Made by a program: the position numbers and the translations under genes
The notes under the pieces: generated by a model
Database searches by the model: none
What the model saw: the letters and a program-made list of their open reading frames with translations, nothing else
What the model was told of the DNA's origin: nothing
Shown: piece by piece, positions 1-6,697 of the stretch
Numbering within the stretch: the first letter of the stretch is position 1
How the letters are laid out: every line of letters starts with the position of its first letter
Assembly: GCA_030613285.1 (NCBI GenBank)
Contig: JAUWME010000068.1
Coordinates: forward strand, 1 to 8,622
Origin: Candidatus Zymogenus sp.
GTDB taxonomy: Bacteria; Desulfobacterota; Zymogenia; Zymogenales; Zymogenaceae
Direction: 5' to 3'
DNA: 8,622 nucleotides

Positions 1-662
1 CCTTCGGAAGGGCCATCGTCTCCCTTGCCCAAGATAGGGATGCCCAAGTCGTCCTTCATCTTAATCAAGTTAACTTCCTTGACGAATAAAGTGGAGCATT
101 GGACTGCGGTTTTAATTGCGTTATGATTAGTACGGGCCATATGTCCCTAAAAGAAAACATCGATTTCACAAAAAGTGCCGTCGAGATTGCGGGGATTTAT
201 AACGCTGCGGTGGAAGGAAAGCTGGGGAAACTCGGAGGGAGAGAGGACGCCGAAGAGACATCCCAACAAAGGACAGATCCCAAAGAGGCTATAAAGTTCG
301 TCAAGGAGACGGGAATAGATGTCTTTGTCCCTTCCATCGGAACTGTATATGGCGTCCACGAGAAAAAACCGAAGCTCGATTTAGACCTCCTCTCAAAACT
401 TGATGAGGGCCTAAAAATCGGGATGGTCATCCACGGAGCCTCTGGCCTGACTGAGAGAAACTACAGGGATTTGATCGAGCGGGGCGCTGTGAAGATCAAT
501 GTCTCCACGGCTATGCGAACCTCATATTTGAAAAATATCAAGAAAGCCCTTGCCAAAGCACCCGAATCCACCCTTCCCTATGAAATCACAGCGCAAGCAA
601 GGGGTGATATAAAGAAAATCGTGATGGAGCTTATGCGTCTCTTTAAGGGGCAGTGGGATTGA
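1..662 (+). pseudogene. Class II fructose-bisphosphate/tagatose-bisphosphate-type aldolase, 3' part, degenerate
   Basis: Reading from position 3, the frame aligns without gaps to class II aldolases of the FbaA/GatY/KbaY type: the VVLHL strand, the VMI..GH segment, GKLGKLGG, VIHGASGL and KINVSTAMR follow in family order to a TGA at 660-662. The family cleaves fructose- or tagatose-1,6-bisphosphate using zinc. Here an in-frame TAA at 87-89 falls in the helix after the active-site strand, with no frameshift. The family motif HLDH reads HLNQ, so the catalytic Asp and a zinc His are gone. The second zinc His (IGTAHG in relatives) is Tyr in IGTVYG. Only the HGAS histidine remains. The 5' end lies outside the window. 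A downstream start at TTG 99 or ATG 123 would make a protein of 187 residues or fewer, without the first barrel strands. I infer a decaying gene; a non-enzymatic paralogue broken by one nonsense mutation is the alternative. Confidence 0.8.
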
Positions 663-734
663 TCTAATAAACACCAAACCCTGCCGACTTGTAGGGGTGG
701 TCTGCCAAGTAAAAATCAAGAAAGTAATAGAAAA

Positions 735-859
735 TAGTCATTGCGAGGAGAAAGCCCAACCTGTGGTCGGGCGAACGACGTGGCAATCTTTTTATTGTAA
801 AAAAAATGAAAATGAGAGACGAAATTGCCATGCCCCCGGTGGTCGCCATTGGATGACTA
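735..859. repeat. MITE-like composite inverted repeat
   Basis: The non-coding stretch 663-975 holds no gene I can support, but it contains this element. Its ends are the inverted pair TAGTCAT (735-741) and ATGACTA (853-859), and an inner inverted pair is TGGCAAT (781-787) and ATTGCCA (824-830). The left half resembles the widespread dispersed repeat that begins TCATTGCGAGGAG and ends GACGTGGCAATCT. Inside it is a hairpin, GCCC-A-ACC / GGT-C-GGGC, at 754-772. The right half is a more diverged copy in reverse orientation. The element is too short to encode a transposase, so movement, if any, would need one in trans. The rest of 663-975 is AT-rich with nothing recognisable. Confidence 0.55.
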
Positions 860-975
860 ATTAGGGGAGATCAATCGCAGTCTTTGATGAAACCAAGCCC
901 CAAACCCCGAACTGTATTCCATTTTGATTTTACTTTTTAGAATAAACGGTAACAATCCATCAAGTTGATTACAAT

Positions 976-1458
976 CTACTCTTGTTTATTCACTGTGATA
1001 TTAAAGAGCTTCCTCGACACATTCCCATCCACGTCCTCAATATAAATCTCAGTTCTGTGGTTTCCAACCGGGAACTCGGCGTTGGGGACATCAACCTTGT
1101 TGCCCTTGATGTAGTCTTTTACCTTACTTGTAATGTTTATCGTTATCATCTTAAGGTAATTCACCTTCAGGGTCTTCATATTGACATTAGCGCCGCCTGC
1201 TTTTTTTGTAATCTCAACGTAAAGTCTAAACGGGCCGATCAAAATTGAACCGTTCTCAGGGCTTTTGATTTTTATGGTGGGGCCGTCATCTACCTCTTCA
1301 AAAATTCCCCTGGCGTTGTCCAAACCCGCCTGCCCCTCGGTAACGAGGAGAACAGTGTCCCCTCCGGTTACAACGCTGGGAGCGGTCAAAATGAAAAGCG
1401 GCACAACGATTATCAATGCTCTTAAAAAAAATCTTGAAATTAAACTTTTTTTGTTCAT
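976..1458 (-). CDS. Small exported protein with one Ig-like domain
   Basis: This 160-residue protein has a positively charged N-terminus and a hydrophobic segment at about residues 11-30 (ALIIVVPLFILTAPSVV), which looks like a signal peptide cut near residues 30-33. No lipobox Cys is visible. From about residue 60 to the end is a single beta-rich unit that begins PTIKIKSPENGS and ends with a G-N-V-S-x-x-x-F-x-I-T-V strand, the pattern of bacterial Ig-like domains. No catalytic motif is apparent, so a binding or scaffolding role in the periplasm or at the surface is inferred. The ATG at 1458 is preceded by AAGGGGG at good spacing. The gene lies downstream of the TPR-CHAT gene on the same strand, 293 bases away, with its own predicted promoter, so the two are probably not strictly co-transcribed. 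No specific family is recognised. Confidence 0.8.
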   Translation of the reverse strand: MNKKSLISRFFLRALIIVVPLFILTAPSVVTGGDTVLLVTEGQAGLDNARGIFEEVDDGPTIKIKSPENGSILIGPFRLYVEITKKAGGANVNMKTLKVNYLKMITINITSKVKDYIKGNKVDVPNAEFPVGNHRTEIYIEDVDGNVSRKLFNITVNKQE

Positions 1459-1524
1459 CTTTTTATCCCCCTTAATTTCTATTTGACAAATTTTTTAATT
1501 CGCAAATTGTCACCACACACATAT

Positions 1525-1552
1525 AATATACTTTAAAAAGAATCAAAGTCAA
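1525..1552 (-). promoter_or_regulatory. Predicted sigma70-type promoter of the Ig-like protein gene
   Basis: On the minus strand, TTGACT (1552-1547, 5/6 to consensus) and TATATT (1530-1525, 5/6) are separated by 16 bases. The start point would be near 1518, giving a leader of about 60 bases before the ATG at 1458. An inverted repeat, TGACAA (1484-1489) and TTGTCA (1507-1512), lies within that leader and could be an operator or a structural element; this is speculative. Confidence 0.5.
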
Positions 1553-1639
1553 CACCGACAACCTTTCCACCCAAAAAAATATCTAATATTCACCAAATTC
1601 CCTTTTTCCAAGGGAGCGACAGTATGATTTTATTTTAGC

Positions 1640-1740
1640 CTGGATTCCCGCTTCCGCGGGAATGACAAATGCTGTCATTCTCAGCTTGACTGGGAATCCA
1701 GTTTGATATTTACTGGATTCCCGCTTACGCGGGAATGACA
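1640..1740. repeat. 101-bp composite palindromic repeat, copy 1 (downstream of TPR-CHAT gene)
   Basis: Three units lie in the order forward, reverse, forward. The 28-base forward units (1640-1667 and 1713-1740) begin CTGGATTCCCGC and end GCGGGAATGACA; each forms a perfect 8-bp stem, ATTCCCGC/GCGGGAAT, with a 4-base loop. The 29-base middle unit (1673-1701) reads in the opposite sense and forms a stem of ATTC-T-CAG with CTG-G-GAAT. Spacers are 5 and 11 bases. The family is a well-known style of dispersed repeat in bacteria. It starts 12 bases beyond the stop codon of the TPR-CHAT gene and could slow or end its transcript, but no T-tract follows the hairpins. Confidence 0.85.
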
Positions 1741-1751
1741 GATATAATCAA

Positions 1752-4331
1752 TCACTCTAAATCCCCCATAATCACAAACGGTGCCCAATAAAAAGGGTGG
1801 GAAAATCTCTCGACTGATTTCAGCGACAACTGGGCGTTTCTCACAGCCGTAGGTTTATCCATCCCGCTTTTTAGGTTTTCGTAGAACTTAACCATGAAAA
1901 ACGACGTGGAGCTGTCTGCCACCTCCCAAAGCGTCACAACAAGCGACGGCGTCCCAGCATAAAAGAACCCCCGGGAAAGCCCGATAAGCTCGTCGCCGAT
2001 CATCACCTTGGAGAGTCCCGTCTCGCAGGCCGAAAGCACAACGAGGGATGCATTTTCGAGATTAAGCCCGAAGAGCTCGTGAACCATGAGCAGACCATCG
2101 TTTGAATCGTCCTCGGCAAGATAGAGGGCGGAAGAGAGGGGGTCTTCCCCCTTGAACTTTCCATGACACGCAAGGTGGATCACCCGATAATCTGAAAACC
2201 TCTCTTTGCCCAAAGTCTCGGTGGCCCCGTTTCTGACGTACGTATCCACGTCCTTCATAACCTCGTTTATCTCTTCCACTTCTTTCTCGGCAAAGGGAAG
2301 CGGAGTGTGCTTCGTCTTTGGGTTTCCCAATGCCATGACTTTTCCTTGGGGACTCTTTCTCTTCTCGATGATAAACCTCAAAACACTGGCACTGGGATTT
2401 ATAACGATGTTGTAACCGTCCACAAGGTATTGTTTGCCATCGTAGAGGGCAGAAAAAGGGAGGTAGTGCAGGGGGCCGTGGGGGATTATAATCAATTTTT
2501 CCTCTTCAATATCGTCCAATGCATCCGCCAACAAAAGCCTGTACAACTTCTTCGATTTCCCCTGAAAGTCCTTGTGATCCAACGTGGTAAGGGAATCTCT
2601 CAGCTCTTTTACTTTTTCAAGCAGATCGTCCTTATTGATTTTTATGGTTGTAACAGTGAGGTCTGACTTTGTGACCGAAAAAAGGAGGAGCTTGTGCTCA
2701 GGGGATGTGTAGAATTCCAAAATCCGTGTCCCTTCGGGGATGAGCTCTTGAACCTCTTTTAAGGTCATCGGGTTTACAGAAACCAAAGAAGCAAGCTCCG
2801 GATTTCTTGCCTGCATCTCATTTATCAACGCCTCGTATTCATTTTTGACATCAGTTATCTTTCTCGTTGTAATTTCCCCGGAAGAACCGCCATCGGTCTC
2901 GTTGCTGTCGAGGAGCTCCTCAGCATCATCGCCTGAAAGTTTCGCCAACATCTCTCTCAAGTCCTTCTCCTGCTTGATCAGTTTGTTATCCGACTGCCTG
3001 CCAACATTAACACTCCTCGTTCCCAGCATATCAAGAAATGACCTTGAGCGGGAACGCTCCATGTAGTCAAAGGCCTCCTCGTACCTCTTCAATTGTATCA
3101 GTGACCAGATAATATGCTCGTAGGCATCGATCTTCCCTTTGACGTAGGTAGCGCGATGGGCCTCTCCTCCAATCTCCCCCCTGACCTTCTCAATGGCGTT
3201 TATCACAATCTCAAAGTACTTCACCGCCTTTTCGTATTTCCCCAGTTTCATGTAGCTGTAGCCCAGATACCCTGTGCTTAAGCCCAAGTAATTAATGTTC
3301 TCCTCATTCTCTTGGGCCTTCTTTACGGCCTTTTTGAGATACTTTACAGCCGTTTTGTAGTCTTCCTTTCCTGCGTAGAGCAACCCCAGGATCAGGGGGT
3401 CTTTAGCGATTTCCAACGTAGGGGCGCTTTTCTTGGCTATCTTCAATGCCTTAGAATAGTAGTACGACATCTTGACCGTGTTTCCAGTCAGGTAGTATGA
3501 AAAACCGATCCCCGCCAGAGACAACCCCTCTCCCACGGGGTTATTTAGCTCTCTGTAAATCTTCAGGGTCTCGGTATATATCTTTCGGGCCTCCAAAGGG
3601 CTTTCCAAGTTGTTTTTTGAGCTTGCTATCCCAAGCAAACAATAAGCCTCACCGACCCTGTTGCCCAATTCTCTTTGTATCTTCAAAGCCTGTTCATAAT
3701 ATATTAGTGCGTTTTTGTGATCAGAAAGGCTGGTGTATGTCCCACCAATTCTTCTAAGTATATCAGCCTTATTACTTCTATGTTTAGTTTCGCGGGCGAT
3801 GACAAGGGCATCATTAAGATGAGTAAGCGCTTTCTCATATTTGGCCATAACATTATAAACATCTGCAATAGCTAAAAGAGTTAGCATCTCAGTTTGCCTG
3901 AAACCTATCTCTCTGCTGATTTTTAGGGCACTCTCAAAACATATTATCGCTTCATTATACTTTTTTTTATCTATATGGAGGTAACCTATATACATATGGA
4001 TTCTCAACACTTCTCGGTAGTCTTTCAACTCTTTAAAAGCATCAAGTGCCCTTTCAAACTCAGACATCGCATCATCGGGTTGCCCCTGTTGTTTGTGGAT
4101 TGTCCCTATTCTTATCAGCGCATCGCCCATCCCCTTTTTGTCGCCCGCGCTCTCGTATAGGTCATAGGCTTTTTTGTAATTATCCAGGGCCGAATCGTAT
4201 TCCGATTTTCCCAAGAACTCATTGCCCTTTTTGAAGTACACATTTGCGTCATCGGCGGCGGCTGTCAAGTCCACCGAAAGCACACCAACGATAATAAAAA
4301 ATACAATCAGAGTTAGTGCTATCTTTTTCAT
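1752..4331 (-). CDS. Exported TPR-CHAT protein (caspase/separase-like protease)
   Basis: The 859-residue protein begins with a signal peptide (MKKIALTLIVFF..., likely cut after the Ala run near residue 25). Residues 30-400 form about ten tetratricopeptide repeats; units from residue 67 to 346 keep an exact 40-residue period, as in kinesin-light-chain-type TPRs. A polar linker rich in Ser, Gly, Asp and Glu lies near residues 475-490. The CHAT domain covers about 530-857. Its dyad is intact: His723 in IHLACHGKF and Cys769 in LSACETGL, followed by the family signature GFFYAGTPSLVVTLWEV. CHAT domains are clan CD cysteine proteases related to caspase and separase. Export implies action in the periplasm or at the surface; the substrate is unknown. 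The ATG at 4331 has AGGAGG five bases upstream. No convincing promoter was found, since a TATAAT at 4348-4343 sits too close to the ribosome site. The TPR part is much more AT-rich than the CHAT part. Confidence 0.95.
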   Translation of the reverse strand: MKKIALTLIVFFIIVGVLSVDLTAAADDANVYFKKGNEFLGKSEYDSALDNYKKAYDLYESAGDKKGMGDALIRIGTIHKQQGQPDDAMSEFERALDAFKELKDYREVLRIHMYIGYLHIDKKKYNEAIICFESALKISREIGFRQTEMLTLLAIADVYNVMAKYEKALTHLNDALVIARETKHRSNKADILRRIGGTYTSLSDHKNALIYYEQALKIQRELGNRVGEAYCLLGIASSKNNLESPLEARKIYTETLKIYRELNNPVGEGLSLAGIGFSYYLTGNTVKMSYYYSKALKIAKKSAPTLEIAKDPLILGLLYAGKEDYKTAVKYLKKAVKKAQENEENINYLGLSTGYLGYSYMKLGKYEKAVKYFEIVINAIEKVRGEIGGEAHRATYVKGKIDAYEHIIWSLIQLKRYEEAFDYMERSRSRSFLDMLGTRSVNVGRQSDNKLIKQEKDLREMLAKLSGDDAEELLDSNETDGGSSGEITTRKITDVKNEYEALINEMQARNPELASLVSVNPMTLKEVQELIPEGTRILEFYTSPEHKLLLFSVTKSDLTVTTIKINKDDLLEKVKELRDSLTTLDHKDFQGKSKKLYRLLLADALDDIEEEKLIIIPHGPLHYLPFSALYDGKQYLVDGYNIVINPSASVLRFIIEKRKSPQGKVMALGNPKTKHTPLPFAEKEVEEINEVMKDVDTYVRNGATETLGKERFSDYRVIHLACHGKFKGEDPLSSALYLAEDDSNDGLLMVHELFGLNLENASLVVLSACETGLSKVMIGDELIGLSRGFFYAGTPSLVVTLWEVADSSTSFFMVKFYENLKSGMDKPTAVRNAQLSLKSVERFSHPFYWAPFVIMGDLE

Positions 4332-4372
4332 TATAGCCTCCTATTATAAAAGTCTGCTCTAAAATATTTTTA

Positions 4373-4473
4373 CTGGATTCCCGCTTCTGCGGGAATGACA
4401 AATTCTGTCATCCTCAGCTTGACTGGGGATCCAGAATGACATTTACTGGATTCCCGCTTCTGCGGGAATGACA
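4373..4473. repeat. 101-bp composite palindromic repeat, copy 2 (upstream of TPR-CHAT gene)
   Basis: This copy has the same forward-reverse-forward plan, the same unit lengths and the same 5- and 11-base spacers as the copy at 1640-1740, and lies in the same orientation. Units are 4373-4400, 4406-4434 and 4446-4473. By direct comparison 92 of 101 positions agree. Three of the nine differences are in the tetraloops of the forward units, four are in spacers, and two form one compensating base pair in the middle unit. It sits 41 bases upstream of the TPR-CHAT start codon, so that gene's promoter must overlap or lie beyond it. Confidence 0.85.
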
Positions 4474-4484
4474 GATAACTGTTC

Positions 4485-4548
4485 TGTCATTGCCTGCTTG
4501 ATAAAGGAATCCATTATTCTGTCATCCTCAGCTTGACTGGGGATCCAG
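4485..4548. repeat. Two further reverse-orientation units of the same palindrome family
   Basis: The unit 4485-4513 is a degenerate 29-base reverse unit: it keeps the TGTCATT and GGAATCCA ends, but its stem is broken. The unit 4520-4548 is identical to the reverse unit at 4406-4434. Together with the 101-bp copy they make five units, F-R-F-R-R, in the divergent region between the TPR-CHAT gene and the plus-strand genes. The rest of that gap (4549-4731) is AT-rich with no gene seen. Confidence 0.75.
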
Positions 4549-4731
4549 AATAAATATTCGGATTTTATTCCAGAGACCTCCTTCCACTTGTCATTTTAAT
4601 ACAATAACACCTTATGTAAAGAAAATATTTTCATCTTTCATCAATGTAATAAATCAACCCTTCTGTGCTACAAAGAAATCCAAAATCTCAAACTCCAAAG
4701 GCAATTTTCAACATTTTTAGTACATCAATCC

Positions 4732-4760
4732 TTTACTTATCTAAAAAAACGGGTTATTAT
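4732..4760 (+). promoter_or_regulatory. Predicted sigma70-type promoter of the 134-residue exported protein gene
   Basis: TTTACT (4732-4737, 4/6) and TATTAT (4755-4760, 5/6) are separated by 17 bases. Transcription would start near 4767, about 46 bases before the ATG at 4813. The region is AT-rich, so a chance match is possible. Confidence 0.4.
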
Positions 4761-4812
4761 TTTAATGTATCTCTTGGGTCTTATCTTCTATCCAAATAAT
4801 TAGGAGGCCATT

Positions 4813-5217
4813 ATGAAACCAAAACCGAAACGAATAACTCTTACGGTTTTAACATTTCTCTTTTTCCTTTCTACCCTCTCCTTTGCCGGAGGTTTAGAAT
4901 CCTACTACAAGATGAAGAGCGTAGTGAAAAGAGACGGCACCGACACGTACGGCCAGGTCTTTAAAAAGACCACAGAGCCCAGCAAATACCTTGTCCTTGC
5001 AGGCGACGTCGCATTTCTTGCCGACATCGCAACAAAGACGGTTTACGACGTTGCCGTAAACAGCGTTGACGAAAAAGTCAGGCCGGCCAAAATAAGTATC
5101 GGGATTATTGCCCAAGTCGAGGGGGCAAATTTCCGCTCCAAAACAGAGACGGGGAGGCTCGGTTTTTCCTTTACTTCCAAGGGCAGCAGGTACGTCGTTG
5201 TTGTCGAGGGGAAATAG
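4813..5217 (+). CDS. Small exported protein of unknown function
   Basis: The 134-residue protein has a classic signal peptide: a Lys/Arg-rich start, a hydrophobic core (LTVLTFLFFLSTLSF) and a likely cut after SFA near residue 25. The mature part is about 109 residues, basic and apparently beta-rich, with no Cys and no membrane segment. I recognise no family. The ATG is chosen because AGGAGG (4802-4807) lies five bases before it, and the signal peptide begins there. It is the first plus-strand gene after the repeat-rich divergent region. A 157-base gap with a separate predicted promoter sets it apart from the GH1 operon. Its place between an exported TPR-CHAT protein and a CHASE2 sensor allows a role in the same envelope process, but nothing in the sequence proves it. 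Confidence 0.8.
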   Translation: MKPKPKRITLTVLTFLFFLSTLSFAGGLESYYKMKSVVKRDGTDTYGQVFKKTTEPSKYLVLAGDVAFLADIATKTVYDVAVNSVDEKVRPAKISIGIIAQVEGANFRSKTETGRLGFSFTSKGSRYVVVVEGK

Positions 5218-5280
5218 CTGAGCAGTCAGAACGTGTGGTAGTTGCCCATGTGTAAAACCTCATACATAAAAAAATTTAAC

Positions 5281-5308
5281 TTGAAAATTTTTCCCTAATA
5301 GATAGAAT
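5281..5308 (+). promoter_or_regulatory. Predicted sigma70-type promoter of the GH1-channel-CHASE2 operon
   Basis: TTGAAA (5281-5286, 5/6) and TAGAAT (5303-5308, 5/6) are separated by 16 bases. The start point would fall near 5315, giving a leader of about 60 bases before the GH1 ATG at 5375. No terminator was seen between the preceding gene's stop at 5217 and this site, so some read-through from upstream is possible. Confidence 0.45.
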
Positions 5309-5374
5309 GTTCAAAATCACTTTTTGAGATTATAAGACGACACTCAATAAAATAGTAAATGAATGGAGAATTAA

Positions 5375-6697
5375 ATGGAAAAGATCGTATTCCCAAAGGG
5401 GTTTCTCTGGGGAGGGGCCACAGCAGCCCATCAAGTAGAGGGCGGAAACGTAAACAACGATTGGTTTATCTTTGAGCAAAAACCCGGGAAGATCTTAAAC
5501 GGGGTCGTCTCCGGTGACTCCTGTGATCATTACAATCGTTTTCCCGAAGATTTCAAGCTCCTCAAAAAACTCAACCATAACGCCCACAGATTTTCCATCG
5601 AGTGGAGTCGCGTAGAGCCAGCAAAGGATTACTTTTCAACGGTGGAGATAGACCACTACAAGGAAGTAATAAAAACCTTAAAGAAGCTCAAGATCGAGCC
5701 AATGGTTACTCTTCACCACTTCACAACACCTGTGTGGATGGCCAACCTTGGCGGGTGGGAAAACCCCGATGTGGTTAATCGATTTGAGAAGTTCACAAGG
5801 GTGATAGCAGAAGCTTTGGGAAAAGACGTCAAACTATGGATTCCCATAAACGAGCCCGTAGTTTACGCCATCCTCTCATTTATGGACGGAGAGTACGCCC
5901 CCGGAAAGAAGGGTTTTTTGAGGGGATTTAAGGTCATCGGGAATATGCTAAAGGCCCACGCCCTTTCGTATCGCGCCATCAAGGAAATAAACCCCAAGGC
6001 CCAGGTGGGGTTTAACAAACACATGAGGGTCTTTGATCCATTGAGGGAGGATAACTCCTGGGACATCCGGGTTGCCGGGGCGCAGGACAAAAACTTCAAC
6101 ATGGATGTCCTCAATGCGCTAAATACCGGAAAATCCACAGGACAGATAAAAGTAGCCAAAAAAGACAAAGACTTGATAAAAGGCGCATTTGACTTTATGA
6201 GCCTCAACTACTACGCCAGGGATCGTATCAAGTTCGCCCCCTTCTCTCCGGGGAGACTCTTTGGCAAAGCAGTAGTCCCAGAAGGCGCAGAGACCTCCCA
6301 CGAAGGCGCCACAGGCGAAAGGCCAGAGGGAGAAGTCTATCCCCACGGCATCTACCGCCTTTTAAAGACCCTCTCACAATATAAAAAGCCCCTTTACGTG
6401 GTGGAAAACGGAATTGGCACCAATAACGACAAGGCCAGACTAAAGTACGTGGCCCGGCACATTGCCGAGGTGGGAAATGCCATCAAAGACGGCATGGACG
6501 TCAGGGGTTACCTCCACTGGTCAACGTTGGACAACTTTGAGTGGGCAGAAGGTTACGATATGAGATTTGGGATGATCCATGTCGATTTTGAGACCCAGAA
6601 GCGAACTGTAAAAGAGACGGCAAAGTTTTTCTCAGACTTGGCAAAGAAAAACTGTATTGATAAGGCCCTTCTCAAAAAATATGAGGTGACTCTATAG
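5375..6697 (+). CDS. Glycoside hydrolase family 1 (beta-glucosidase/beta-galactosidase type)
   Basis: This 440-residue protein has the normal length of a single GH1 barrel and no signal peptide, so it is cytoplasmic. Landmarks run in family order: FLWGGATAAHQVEGG at residues 10-24 (Gln20 binds the glycone), HRFSIEWSRVEP at 71-82, the TLHHFTTP motif at 112-119, the acid/base Glu160 in PINEP, the nucleophile Glu344 in VVENGIG, and GYLHWSTLDNFEWAEGY at 378-394. Glu389 of FEW, and the lack of a phosphate-binding Ser/Lys/Tyr loop, argue for non-phosphorylated beta-glycosides. The HHF form in place of the common YHW recalls archaeal and thermophile-type members. Substrate preference (glucose, galactose, fucose) cannot be read from sequence. 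GGAG lies shortly before the ATG. Its TAG stop overlaps the start of the next gene, and its last codons carry that gene's ribosome site. Confidence 0.95.
   Translation: MEKIVFPKGFLWGGATAAHQVEGGNVNNDWFIFEQKPGKILNGVVSGDSCDHYNRFPEDFKLLKKLNHNAHRFSIEWSRVEPAKDYFSTVEIDHYKEVIKTLKKLKIEPMVTLHHFTTPVWMANLGGWENPDVVNRFEKFTRVIAEALGKDVKLWIPINEPVVYAILSFMDGEYAPGKKGFLRGFKVIGNMLKAHALSYRAIKEINPKAQVGFNKHMRVFDPLREDNSWDIRVAGAQDKNFNMDVLNALNTGKSTGQIKVAKKDKDLIKGAFDFMSLNYYARDRIKFAPFSPGRLFGKAVVPEGAETSHEGATGERPEGEVYPHGIYRLLKTLSQYKKPLYVVENGIGTNNDKARLKYVARHIAEVGNAIKDGMDVRGYLHWSTLDNFEWAEGYDMRFGMIHVDFETQKRTVKETAKFFSDLAKKNCIDKALLKKYEVTL
6683..6689 (+). promoter_or_regulatory. Shine-Dalgarno site that fixes the ATA start of the channel gene
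   Basis: GAGGTGA matches seven consecutive bases of the usual anti-Shine-Dalgarno complement (GGAGGTGA). It ends four bases before an ATA codon at 6694-6696, which places the AGG core seven bases from the start, close to optimal. The site lies wholly inside the last codons of the GH1 gene. It supports initiation at the ATA rather than at the ATG far downstream at 6823. Confidence 0.6.

Noticed and set aside
87..89. TAA read as a sense codon (recoding) in the aldolase
   Set aside because: The channel gene in this window ends normally at TAA, and no recoding signal is visible; the missing active-site residues also favour decay.
1599..1615. Small hairpin TCCCTT/AAGGGA as a terminator between the two minus-strand genes
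   Set aside because: The stem is only six base pairs and no immediate T-run follows in the transcribed direction.
1713..1740. Rho-independent terminator of the TPR-CHAT gene
   Set aside because: The hairpin is strong and well placed after the stop, but no T-tract follows it on the minus strand, so it is listed only as a repeat.
2307..2666. 119-residue open frame on the plus strand inside the TPR-CHAT gene
   Set aside because: It is antisense to conserved CHAT-domain codons, has no plausible ribosome site or domain, and reads as a shadow.
4343..4348. Perfect minus-strand TATAAT as the -10 box of the TPR-CHAT gene
   Set aside because: It abuts the AGGAGG ribosome site, so the transcript would start within that site, and no good -35 lies at the right distance.
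4373..4548. CRISPR array, because about 28-base repeats occur several times in a row
   Set aside because: Units alternate in orientation, spacers are only 5-11 bases, and the units are self-palindromic members of a dispersed repeat family. No cas gene is near.
5375..6697. 6-phospho-beta-glycosidase identity for the GH1 protein
   Set aside because: The residue after the conserved NF is Glu389 (NFEWAEGY), typical of enzymes acting on free sugars, and the phosphate-binding Ser/Lys/Tyr loop is missing.
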